From NCBI GenBank assembly GCA_947253135.1, contig CAMXYS010000005.1, forward strand, positions 1 to 33,399: a stretch of 33,399 nucleotides of DNA, given 5' to 3'. Under the pieces are notes generated by a model. It saw only the letters and a list, made by a program, of their open reading frames with translations, had not been told where the DNA came from and ran no database searches. This DNA is from an uncultured Clostridia bacterium. GTDB taxonomy: Bacteria > Bacillota > Clostridia > Saccharofermentanales > Fastidiosipilaceae. Shown here one piece after another: positions 7,473 to 15,250 of the stretch (the stretch's first letter is position 1; each line of letters begins with the position of its first letter). The translations under genes were made by a program, and so were the position numbers.

Positions 7473-8501
7473 TTAATTTGACCGGTAATTGCCCCTTTTT
7501 AATAAAAAAATTACTTTGCCGCCTTTTTTGTAAATGGCCTGGCCCAGCGCCTTAGCTGCCGGTCGGCCGGAAAACGGTTGACAGGTAGGACAGTAAACTG
7601 TCCCTCGCCCCCCTACTTTAAACCGCTGCAGTTCGTCCCGGCAACGCCGACAGGCGGCACCGGCTCTGCCATAGACACACAAATAGGGCAAAAAACTACC
7701 CTGTCGGCCGTCAGCATCCAAGTAGTTACTAAAGCTGGTTCCGCGGACAACTATGGCAAACGCCAAAATGCGACGGACCGCTAACACCAGTTTTTTCACC
7801 TCCCAAAAACGCAGGGATCTTCCTTTGCGCAAGGGGTGGATGCCGGACTGAAATAAGCTTTCATCTACATAAATATTGCCCAGGCCGGCCACAACTGCTT
7901 GGTTGAGCAGGATATTTTTGATAGGTGCAGCCGGATGGCGCTTCAGCTGCTTCCATAGGTAGTCGGCGGAAAAGTCGGGGCTGAGTGGTTCCGGGCCTAA
8001 TTTTGAAAAACCGCCGGCGGCCCGGGCCAAGTCGGCAGTTCGATAAAGTTCCAATCGGCCGAAGCGTCTGACATCAACAAACAAGAGGCTGTAGATTCCT
8101 TCCTCTGGCGATGACCCCCCGCCGGTCTGCTCAGTGCCAGGCGAATTGCTTGCTAACAAAAAAACAACATGGGTGTGTGGAGGCAGATTGACGCCTGTCA
8201 GCAGGTCCGGTGCAGCATTCATGTGCAGTCGCTCTGCCGGGACCAAAAGCAATTGTCCGGTCATCCGCATGTGAGCCAGCAGCACCCGGTCATCCGACAG
8301 GTCAAACAAAATATATTTGCCCCGCCGGCGGACAGCCTGCACCTTACTGCCGACAAGTCCCGCCACCGGATCACCGGCTCGCCCGCCGCCTCGGTCAATT
8401 AAAACACCCGGGGTCAAAGGTAAAACCGCCCGGATCTTACTCCCTACCACCCGTGGTCTTAGACTCCTGCAAATTGATTCTACTTCCGGTAACTCCGGCA
8501 T
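7473..8501 (-). CDS. mutM: Formamidopyrimidine-DNA glycosylase (Fpg/MutM)
   Basis: Fpg is a bifunctional glycosylase/AP lyase that removes 8-oxoguanine and formamidopyrimidines from DNA. The N-terminal PELPEVE supplies the catalytic Pro2 and Glu3. The conserved beta-turn Lys is in RRGKY (about residue 62). The helix-two-turn-helix segment NQAVVAGLGNIYVDESLF is intact, and the C-terminal zinc finger has two C-x2-C pairs (CRRC, CPTC). At 342 residues it is longer than the usual 270-290: there are inserts around residues 90-135, before VDVRRFG, and about 34 residues after the zinc finger. GGAGG precedes the ATG. It follows the ABC permease by about 70 bp with no visible terminator. Confidence 0.95.
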   Translation of the reverse strand: MPELPEVESICRSLRPRVVGSKIRAVLPLTPGVLIDRGGGRAGDPVAGLVGSKVQAVRRRGKYILFDLSDDRVLLAHMRMTGQLLLVPAERLHMNAAPDLLTGVNLPPHTHVVFLLASNSPGTEQTGGGSSPEEGIYSLLFVDVRRFGRLELYRTADLARAAGGFSKLGPEPLSPDFSADYLWKQLKRHPAAPIKNILLNQAVVAGLGNIYVDESLFQSGIHPLRKGRSLRFWEVKKLVLAVRRILAFAIVVRGTSFSNYLDADGRQGSFLPYLCVYGRAGAACRRCRDELQRFKVGGRGTVYCPTCQPFSGRPAAKALGQAIYKKGGKVIFLLKRGNYRSN

Positions 8502-8571
8502 CTAAACCTCCGCCGGACCACCGGCTAATAACTGCCCCCTGCACTTCAGCGCGGCAGCTTCCCTGCATCCC

Positions 8572-11500
8572 TCATTCCACACTCTTTAGTGATTCCACCA
8601 TATTAATTTTCTGCAGACGAGGCAGCATTTGTAAATTCACCAAAAGGCTGAAGCAGATCGTCAACAGCGCCGACCACACAAAGCTTTGCCAATTGATCTG
8701 TAGGCTCATACTAAGACTTTCTGTCTCAACTGTCCGCACCAAGTAGTGGTGCAGGGCTGTGCCCAGGCCCAGGCCGGCCAAGGTGCCCAAAAAAGTCAAG
8801 ATAATATTTTCTCTGAAGATATAACTGTTAAGCTCCCTCTTGGTAAAGCCTAGCACCTTGAGCGTGGCCAGTTCTCGGCGCCGCTCAGTCAGGTTAATAC
8901 TGCTGAGATTAAACAAAACAACGTAAGCCAAGAGTCCTGCGGCCAAAATAATGATAAGTAAGACGGCACCGAGCTGGTCTGCCCGTGACATAAGCATGGC
9001 CTTTTCTTCGCTCAAAAGACTACAGGCTGAAACGCCATCTATTTTTAACAAATTAGCAACCGCATCAGCCGGCTCTTCAGCTAATTCAGTGTCTTCCTTA
9101 GCCGGGGCGACAACTTGATCTTGATCAGAACCAGCCCCGGACCAGTCCGCGTCAGCGCCGGTCCTCCACTTTAGATATACACGGGTCGGATAAAGTTCTC
9201 TCCCCGCACCGTCAGCCTTTCCATCCTCTTCAACCCCAGTTTGGACCCCAGTCGCAGCAGACTGCTGCAAGCACATATGCGCAAAGGTGTCCGGCAACAT
9301 AAACAAGCGGTGACCATAGTGATTTTCCACAACCCCGGCCACCGTCAGCTCAACTTCTGTTTTCAGCAAAAGCAAGTCGCGGTTTGACTCCAAGCGGTCA
9401 TTAGCTGCCAAAGAGGGTTGCATCCGGATCCGGTCGCCGACGCCGACCTTCAGACGACGGGCTAACTTATCGGTTATTAAGACGCCTTCTCGCAAGTTCT
9501 GCGGCTCACCGCCGGGTTCTCGCAAAAGAAAAAAGTCAGCAAAAGATTCCGGCTCCAGCGGTACGGTCAACACTGTATGTCCGATATAGGTCTGCTCTCT
9601 CTCCGGCCTGGTCCGATCATAATTGGCCGGCAGACAGGTTACTGCCTGCTCATAAACGGGCAGCGCTGCTTTGACACTGTCCTCTTGTCTGAGTGTGGCG
9701 GCCGAAATATCCCCCCTGCTCGCCATCTCTTTATCTAAAGACAGGACCGCATCGGCCTGTTGGAGAACCCCATACTGAATGGCCCCCAGTGACCGCATTG
9801 AGTCCTGCAGGCCGAAGCCCATCACCAACAAGGCAGTGCAGCCGGCAATACCGGCCAGTGTCATCCACATTCTTTTTTTGTAGCGGAAGATATTGCGGCA
9901 GGTCACCTTACTGTTAAAACTGAGCCTGCGCCACAAGGGACGAACGTACTCCAAAAAGATGCGCTGGCCTTCTTTAGGCGCCGGCGGCCGCAATAACTCA
10001 GCCGGTTTTTCCCTGATTGTCCGCCAGGCCACACTCAGCACTCCGCCCAAAGACGACACAAAGGCCAAACCGACAGCAATTAAGCTGATGCCGACATAGG
10101 GCTTAACGGTTAGAGGTGGCAAGTCGTAGAGAAGGCCGTAGGCCCGGTAGATAACACCTGGAAACAAGCGGTAACCTAGCACCAGGCCCACAGCAGAGCC
10201 CAAGCCGGCGGCCAGGGCCGCATAGGCAAAGTACTTGAGATAAATGCTGGTCCTCTGATAGCCGAGGGCGTGAAAGACACCGATCCGGCTTCTTTCCTCC
10301 TCCACCATCCGAGTCATGGTCGTCATGGAAATAAGGGCGGCCACCGCATAGAAAATCAAAGGAAATATCAGGCTGATGGCCTCAATGCGGTCACTATCTT
10401 GTTTAAAGGAGGCAAAGCCGATATTGGCGTCCCGGTCCAGCAAGTAACTTTCTGCCGGTTTGAGGTCTTTCAACTTCGCTCGGCCGTCCGCCAATTTCGC
10501 CGCTCCATCAGCCAATTTTTCTTCCGCCGCAAGACTTTCTTCACGGTAGCGCTGCTCGCCCTCAGCTAAATCTAAAGCCGCTTGTTGCAGGTCCTTGTCG
10601 TGCTTTGCCAGCTCTGTTTCCGCGGCCTGCATTTGCCGGTCCGCCTGCTCCTGTTCCCGTTTTAATCGTGCCTCACCCTCGCGGAGAGCCGCGGCCCCTG
10701 CCGCCAGTTTAGCTGCTGCTTCTGACTGTTGCCTTTGCCCGGCTGACAAGGCGGCCTTTTGTTGCTCCAACTCCGCCTCTCCTCGCTTTAACTTGGCCGC
10801 CGCTTCTTCCAGGTCCGCGGCAGCTTTTAACAAGGCCGGTTCCGCCGCCTTACCGGCCTCATAAGCCGCCTTTAAGCGAACTTGCTCAGCCGACAAAGAG
10901 GGGTTTTGCGACTGATTCTGAGTCGGCGGTTGCGTTGGCGCAGTTGTTTGTAGGGGGGCAGCCGAACTGCCCGAGGTCGATGTGCCACCGGGGCCGGTTA
11001 CCCCACCGGAGGCAGTTGTGCCGGTGGGATGTGGCTCAGCCGCAGAACCGGTTGATGCCACTGTACCCGTCCCGGCAGGGCCGGTCGTCTCTTGCTCGGT
11101 TTGCCCCGCCAGCATTTGCTGATATTGCTGCTCTAAACTGTGCCAGGCGGCCATTTGTCCGGCCAGGTCTGCCTGCGCCGTCTGTAGCCGCTCCTTTTCT
11201 GCCAGCAAGTTGGCCTCAGCCCGGCTCAATTCCGTGGCGGCCGCTGTCAGCGCGGCACCGCCGGCAGCCTGTTCGAAGGCCATCTGCTGTTTTTTTAAGT
11301 TTTCCTTGTTGGCCGCCAGTTCCTCTGCCGCAGCTTTGAATTTGCGGTCGGCCTCCAGGCGTCCCTCTGCTAATTCAGCCCGGCCGGCCGCCAGCTTAGC
11401 CACACCGTCCTGATAGTCTGCCCGGCCTTCATCCAGCTGGCGGCGGGCATCTTGCAATTCCCGTTCTGCTTTCTTTCTGCCCGCTTCCAGGTCTGCCTCC

Positions 11501-12429
11501 GCCTCAGCCAGTTGCTTTTTTGCCTCGGCATAAATGTCAGTCCTGCGTTGCTCCGCCCGCCGGTCTAAAAAGACTTCTAAGTCCGGTCGCAAGCTATTGA
11601 TCGCCTCACTGTAGCCATTTGTAAAGGCGGCTTCCCGCTCTTGTGGGTCCAGTCGAGCCCGCAACAAAACAGCCGTGTACAGATCTCCCTCAAAAAGCTC
11701 CGGCCTCACAAAAGCGTAACCTGCCACCTTCCCGTGACCGGCCCGGCTTGACCCCCTGTCAGTTGACAAATAATCCGGCGAAACCGTTAAACCAACTATT
11801 TTAAAACAGTTTGTTTTTAAATCTGCTACAGCTTCTGCCGCCGTTACAGCATCATCGCCCGCACCGCCATCGTTTTCTGTGTCGGCAGCCGACTTGGCCT
11901 GATCACCGTCCTCCCGATTCAAGACCAACTCCTGACCGATTTGATAGCCGGCCCGGGTCGCCCAAGCTGCTTCCGGAGCGATTTCGTCCTCTGCTTGAGG
12001 CAGCCGGCCTGCAACCAAAGCCGGGCTGTTGATGCCCCGGTCATCCGGCAACGAATGCAAGCGCAGCACGTCCTGCCGGTCCACCTGTTGCACCGTCACA
12101 TCCACAGCAATGACACCGGCCGCCGCCTCAATTTCAGGCCGCTTAGAAAAGGCTTCTACGTCATCTGCCGTCAAACCGTAATTGGTTCCGGCTGTAAAAT
12201 CTGCCAGCCGGTAGTCGTCCATATAGCGGCTGACAGTTGTCACCATATTGGGGGCGGTTACCTTTAAGCCGGTAAAAAAGGCAGTGCCCAGCAACAAGAT
12301 TAGGGACAAGGAGACAAAGCGCGACAAGCTGCCCCGGATTGTTCGCCAAAACTCTTTGATCAGCGGTCCACCCCGTCTTTTCTTCACCGCACCGGCAGCA
12401 GGGGTGCCGGTTTCAGCTCGATTTACCAT
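8572..12429 (-). CDS. FtsX-family ABC transporter permease with long coiled coil
   Basis: This 1285-residue membrane protein has a first helix at about 38-57 and an extracytoplasmic region to about 680. A block of transmembrane helices at about 683-800 forms the first FtsX-like unit. A helix at about 855-875, a second external domain and C-terminal helices (about 1165-1285) form the second unit. The first external region contains an Ala/Glu/Lys-rich coiled coil (about 295-440 and 512-655) interrupted by a Gly/Thr/Ser/Pro-rich linker (441-511). The start overlaps the stop of the ATPase gene by 7 bp (ATGGTAA), so the two are translationally coupled. The two-unit FtsX layout with a MacB-type ATPase is common in Bacillota; the substrate is unknown. 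It may power lipid or peptide extrusion or transmit force to a cell-wall partner. Confidence 0.85.
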   Translation of the reverse strand: MVNRAETGTPAAGAVKKRRGGPLIKEFWRTIRGSLSRFVSLSLILLLGTAFFTGLKVTAPNMVTTVSRYMDDYRLADFTAGTNYGLTADDVEAFSKRPEIEAAAGVIAVDVTVQQVDRQDVLRLHSLPDDRGINSPALVAGRLPQAEDEIAPEAAWATRAGYQIGQELVLNREDGDQAKSAADTENDGGAGDDAVTAAEAVADLKTNCFKIVGLTVSPDYLSTDRGSSRAGHGKVAGYAFVRPELFEGDLYTAVLLRARLDPQEREAAFTNGYSEAINSLRPDLEVFLDRRAEQRRTDIYAEAKKQLAEAEADLEAGRKKAERELQDARRQLDEGRADYQDGVAKLAAGRAELAEGRLEADRKFKAAAEELAANKENLKKQQMAFEQAAGGAALTAAATELSRAEANLLAEKERLQTAQADLAGQMAAWHSLEQQYQQMLAGQTEQETTGPAGTGTVASTGSAAEPHPTGTTASGGVTGPGGTSTSGSSAAPLQTTAPTQPPTQNQSQNPSLSAEQVRLKAAYEAGKAAEPALLKAAADLEEAAAKLKRGEAELEQQKAALSAGQRQQSEAAAKLAAGAAALREGEARLKREQEQADRQMQAAETELAKHDKDLQQAALDLAEGEQRYREESLAAEEKLADGAAKLADGRAKLKDLKPAESYLLDRDANIGFASFKQDSDRIEAISLIFPLIFYAVAALISMTTMTRMVEEERSRIGVFHALGYQRTSIYLKYFAYAALAAGLGSAVGLVLGYRLFPGVIYRAYGLLYDLPPLTVKPYVGISLIAVGLAFVSSLGGVLSVAWRTIREKPAELLRPPAPKEGQRIFLEYVRPLWRRLSFNSKVTCRNIFRYKKRMWMTLAGIAGCTALLVMGFGLQDSMRSLGAIQYGVLQQADAVLSLDKEMASRGDISAATLRQEDSVKAALPVYEQAVTCLPANYDRTRPEREQTYIGHTVLTVPLEPESFADFFLLREPGGEPQNLREGVLITDKLARRLKVGVGDRIRMQPSLAANDRLESNRDLLLLKTEVELTVAGVVENHYGHRLFMLPDTFAHMCLQQSAATGVQTGVEEDGKADGAGRELYPTRVYLKWRTGADADWSGAGSDQDQVVAPAKEDTELAEEPADAVANLLKIDGVSACSLLSEEKAMLMSRADQLGAVLLIIILAAGLLAYVVLFNLSSINLTERRRELATLKVLGFTKRELNSYIFRENIILTFLGTLAGLGLGTALHHYLVRTVETESLSMSLQINWQSFVWSALLTICFSLLVNLQMLPRLQKINMVESLKSVE

Positions 12430-13133
12430 TCGATCGCCTCTGCACTTAAAGGATGCTCGTTACTATATGCTTTTGTCACTGTGCCGTCCCTAATTTCAAT
12501 CACCCGGTCCGCTATGGGAATAATAGCTCGGTTATGGGTGATGACAATAACTGTACAGCCGGTCTCGCGGCACATTTGTTGTAGCAATACCAGGACCTGC
12601 CGCCCCGTTTCCTGGTCCAAGGCACCGGTCGGTTCGTCACACAATAGCAGCTGCGGATTTTTAGCCAGGGCACGGGCGATGGCCACCCGCTGCTGCTCAC
12701 CGCCAGATAGCTGGGCGGGGAAGTTCTGCAAGCGCTTCTCCAGCCCGACGGCCGCTAAAATTTCTGCCGGGTCAAATGCGTCGGGGCACAGGCGGGTGGC
12801 CAACTCGACATTTTCCAAAGCGGTTAAATTGGGTACCAAATTATAAAATTGAAAAACAAAGCCGATCACCTGACGGCGGTAGGCTGTCAATTCAGCTGCC
12901 GTAAAGGTCGCTATATCCTGCCCGTTCACTATGACTTGCCCGTCCCCGGGTGAATCCATTCCACCCAAGATATTGAGCACGGTTGTTTTACCGGCACCAG
13001 AGGGGCCGACAATGACGCAAAATTCGCCACGGTCAACCTGAAAGCTGACCTGTTTGACAGCGTGAACAGCACTGCTGCCGGAGCCATATGTTTTACCGAC
13101 ATCAGCCAAGCTTATAAAATGCTCTAACTCCAC
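12423..13133 (-). CDS. ABC transporter ATP-binding protein (MacB/LolD type)
   Basis: This is the ATPase partner of the downstream FtsX-type permease. It has Walker A GPSGAGKTT, the signature LSGGEQQRVAIARAL, Walker B LLLCDEPTGALD and the switch histidine in ITHN, and is 236 residues from the chosen start. The frame is open to a GTG at 13175. However, AGGAGG at 13139-13144 lies 5 nt before a GTG at 13133, giving the natural N-terminus MELEHFISLADVGKTYG, so that start is preferred. The upstream region has a tandem ACTTTGTC/ACTTTGTG repeat (about 13175-13190) near a weak TTGTCA/TATCGG promoter match. Confidence 0.92.
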   Translation of the reverse strand: MELEHFISLADVGKTYGSGSSAVHAVKQVSFQVDRGEFCVIVGPSGAGKTTVLNILGGMDSPGDGQVIVNGQDIATFTAAELTAYRRQVIGFVFQFYNLVPNLTALENVELATRLCPDAFDPAEILAAVGLEKRLQNFPAQLSGGEQQRVAIARALAKNPQLLLCDEPTGALDQETGRQVLVLLQQMCRETGCTVIVITHNRAIIPIADRVIEIRDGTVTKAYSNEHPLSAEAIEW

Positions 13134-13195
13134 ACTTACCTCCTCCCACCGGGTCATCCGATAAACGATCGCCACAAAGTGACAAAGTAGTTATA

Positions 13196-13242
13196 AAAAG
13201 AAAGCCCGCAGCACCGGAGAGCTCAGCTCCGGTCCGCAGGCC
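13196..13242 (-). terminator. Terminator after the SDR gene
   Basis: A long imperfect stem with CCGGAG/CTCCGG as its perfect upper part and GCCCGC/GC-GGC at its base (about 13204-13241) is followed on the minus strand by TTTCTTTTT. It is placed between the SDR stop and the ABC ATPase gene. Confidence 0.8.
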
Positions 13243-13296
13243 ACTTATCCTGCTATGGCAGTTGCCTAAGCCGGTTAAAGGTCACGGACAAAAAGT

Positions 13297-14055
13297 TTAA
13301 ACAGTCGTCAACCCGCCATCTGATACCAAAATCTGTCCGTTGACATTGCTGGCATCATCAGAAGCCAGGAAAAGAATGCATTTGGCGATTTCCTCAGCTG
13401 TCGCCGACATCTTGCTGACACTTTGTCCTCTGCCGATTACTTCCAGGCCATGTGGGGACATCTCGCCCAAGTTTTCGATCATTTCTGTTTGGATCCCGCC
13501 CGGTGCTACCGCATTGGTCCGAATGCCTTGAGCGTCATACATGATGGCTGTGTTCTTGGTTAAGCCATTCAGAGCATGTTTTGAGGCTGTGTAAGCAGCC
13601 CCGGCCTTACCGCCCATCAAACCACCGATTGAGGACACATTGACGATGGCACTGCCTTTGCCCATCATTTTAACGGCTTCCCGCATGGTTTTAAAGGGAA
13701 CCGTCACATTCAAACCCATGACCCACTCATAGGTCTCGTCATCCGTTTCACCCACCGGATACATGCCGTCCAGGGCACCGGCGTTGTTAATGAGAATATC
13801 GAGACGGCCCTGTTCATCTTTTACCTTGGCAAACAGGTCAAGAATCGCCCCCTCCGCCATCAAGTCGGCTGCGCAGGGTATAATCGCACCCGGGGCACCG
13901 GCCGCCGCTACACTGTCTTTCAGTTCTTCCAACCGATTGGCCCGCCGAGCTACAGCGTAGACAACCGCACCCTCCGCAGCCATCAAGCGAGCTGTCTCTC
14001 GGCCAACGCCTGAACTGCAACCTGTAATAATAGCAATCTTATCCTTAAACCTCAT
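13297..14055 (-). CDS. Short-chain dehydrogenase/reductase (classical SDR)
   Basis: A 252-residue classical SDR, an NAD(P)(H)-dependent oxidoreductase. The Rossmann glycine motif is TGCSSGVG (11-18) and the structural motif is NNAG (90-93). The catalytic residues are Ser141/142 in NVSSIGG, Tyr155 and Lys159 in YTASK. The C-terminus has the usual VAPGGIQTEM and NGQILVSDGG segments. Arg37-Arg38 after the second beta strand favours NADP(H). It is monocistronic, flanked by terminators on both sides. The strong ribosome binding site GGAGGT fixes the ATG. The substrate cannot be named from sequence; possibilities include sugar alcohols, acyl-ACP and hydroxysteroids. Confidence 0.9.
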   Translation of the reverse strand: MRFKDKIAIITGCSSGVGRETARLMAAEGAVVYAVARRANRLEELKDSVAAAGAPGAIIPCAADLMAEGAILDLFAKVKDEQGRLDILINNAGALDGMYPVGETDDETYEWVMGLNVTVPFKTMREAVKMMGKGSAIVNVSSIGGLMGGKAGAAYTASKHALNGLTKNTAIMYDAQGIRTNAVAPGGIQTEMIENLGEMSPHGLEVIGRGQSVSKMSATAEEIAKCILFLASDDASNVNGQILVSDGGLTTV

Positions 14056-14177
14056 CTAGTTACCTCCGGTTTTCTAAAATAAGTCCTAAAATTCCTGTCT
14101 CTATTACCCTATCATTTAAACCCTTAAAATCAATAATTAATTCTTGAACTTTTTCTGAATTCTTAGTTATTGTGCAC

Positions 14178-14208
14178 AAAAAAGCACGCAGGCCTATCCG
14201 CGTGCTTT
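14178..14208 (-). terminator. Terminator after folT
   Basis: The perfect 9-bp arms AAAGCACGC (14181-14189) and GCGTGCTTT (14200-14208) enclose a 10-nt loop. On the minus strand they are followed by a T-run of about six. The hairpin ends the folT transcript about 85 bp after its stop. Confidence 0.8.
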
Positions 14209-14294
14209 CTGCTTCATCCTGTTTCCGGCAAGCCGACGCTTTCATCAGCTAACCTGATCAGGTCAATATTTAATATTTATGACGAGCAGACCTT

Positions 14295-14894
14295 TTAGGC
14301 TCGATCAGGCTTGCCTGCTCTCTCAACCGGTAAAAAGTCGGCCGGCAGCAGCCGGTTCATAACGGGTGTCAGGACACTCAGGCCGAACAAGTTGGCGGCA
14401 GCTGTCAGAGCCGATCCCGGCAGTCGCGTTAATAACATGGCCCAATAACCGCTCCAGCCCACCGCCGCTCCACCGCGCGGATAAATGACACCCAGCCAGA
14501 AGCTTTGCAACAGCAAGGCCAAGCAGACGAAGTCGACCACGGTAACGACCAGCACCGACCACTTGTTCACCCGCCTGCCAAAGCAATAGACGATCAAACC
14601 GGGCAGCAGCCCTCGCAATAACTCCGTCAGTGTAAAACCGGGTAGAAAAGTGCTGCTCATGGTCTGCACGAAAAAGCCGGTGATATCAGCCACCAAAGCA
14701 GTCAACATACCGACCCCGGGCCCGCAGTACATACTGCACAACATGATGGGGACAATCCGAAAACTGATCCTCTGGGTAGAACCCAGCTGGATGCTGGGAA
14801 TCACCTTTAAGATGACGGAGAGAGCCGCCATGACAGCGGCAAAGGTTAAGATACGGACCGCCATGCGCCGGCGGCCAGGTTCAGCAAGGGACAT
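14295..14894 (-). CDS. folT: Folate-family ECF transporter S component
   Basis: FolT is the substrate-binding membrane subunit of an energy-coupling factor transporter; it works with a shared EcfA-EcfA'-EcfT module that is not in this window. The product is 199 residues with about six hydrophobic helices. It has the family signature near the N-terminus (MAALSVILK, then RISFRIVPIMLCSMYCGPGVG and ADITGFF, about 22-75). The reading frame stays open upstream to 15095. The ATG at 14894, with GGAGGT directly before an 6-nt spacer, is the clear start, and the open frame above it runs through the riboswitch. The THF aptamer upstream independently supports folate as the ligand. Confidence 0.93.
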   Translation of the reverse strand: MSLAEPGRRRMAVRILTFAAVMAALSVILKVIPSIQLGSTQRISFRIVPIMLCSMYCGPGVGMLTALVADITGFFVQTMSSTFLPGFTLTELLRGLLPGLIVYCFGRRVNKWSVLVVTVVDFVCLALLLQSFWLGVIYPRGGAAVGWSGYWAMLLTRLPGSALTAAANLFGLSVLTPVMNRLLPADFLPVERAGKPDRA

Positions 14895-14992
14895 TTGTTT
14901 ACCTCCATGCCTTGCTTTCACATGCAGAAAATAAACACCTGTCCGAAACAATAAAATGTCGAGAACAACAATTTGAGGGTGCCTCTGAATGT

Positions 14993-15127
14993 GACAGCGG
15001 ACGCGATATGTCACCGCAAGAGCTGAACTGCTCTTCACCTGTGTGCGAAGTACAAGTGCAGCTGATCTTTTCGTTTGAGGGCAACTTCCCATCACCTCAA
15101 CACTTTACGCGACATATCTACTCTGTC
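14993..15127 (-). ncRNA. Tetrahydrofolate (THF-I) riboswitch
   Basis: Minus-strand RNA with P1 GACAG (15123-15127)/CTGTC (14993-14997), P2 GATATGTC (15111-15118)/GACATATC (15005-15012) and P3 TTGAGG (15095-15100)/CCTCAA (15075-15080). The conserved strings fit the THF-I class: AGAGTAGA, CGCGTAAAGTGT, the P3 loop GATGGGAAG, ACGAA after P3, GCGGTGA and GTCCGC. The loop GGAAG can pair with CGTCC at the 3' side (4 of 5), matching the known pseudoknot. Compared with compact members (about 90-100 nt) the arm after ACGAA is enlarged (about 15013-15070) with a CACTTGT/ACAGGTG hairpin. Downstream, TGTTTA (14932-14937) can pair with TAAACA (14896-14901) around the folT GGAGG, a possible translational switch. 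Confidence 0.88.
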
Positions 15128-15144
15128 TAAATAGTACGCCTACC

Positions 15145-15150
15145 AGTATA
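15145..15150 (-). promoter_or_regulatory. Candidate folT -10 element
   Basis: TATACT (5/6 to the sigma-A -10) lies about 18 nt before the first base of riboswitch P1, so a transcript from it would contain the whole aptamer. No good -35 was found at 16-18 bp. A second hexamer, TACTAT (15131-15136), would start inside P1 and is less likely. Confidence 0.35.
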
Positions 15151-15173
15151 AGTCTACGCTGGCACAAAGGGCA

Positions 15174-15218
15174 AATAAAAAGATCCCCGCCTTTGTTCCC
15201 TGGAAAAAGGCGGAGATC
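15174..15218 (-). terminator. Terminator after the malic enzyme gene
   Basis: A 13-bp stem, GATCCCCGCCTTT (15182-15194) with AAAGGCGGAGATC (15206-15218), with one G-T pair, followed on the minus strand by TTTTTATTT. It ends the malic enzyme transcript just before the folT promoter region. Confidence 0.88.
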
Positions 15219-15250
15219 CTTGAATTGTTAATTAGGTTTGAGAACCGGCC

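Noticed and set aside
7467..7482. Perfect 16-bp palindrome GTCAAATTAATTTGAC over the mutM stop codon
   Set aside because: AT-rich with no T-run after it, so it is not a convincing terminator. It could be an operator for the DUF177-rpmF genes, but nothing else supports that.
14060..14245. 61-codon minus-strand ORF between folT and the SDR gene
   Set aside because: It spans the folT terminator, has low-complexity composition and no ribosome binding site or family match.
14254..14265. Palindrome ACCTGATCAGGT downstream of folT
   Set aside because: Short palindromes occur by chance, and it lies between a stop codon and a terminator with no promoter nearby.
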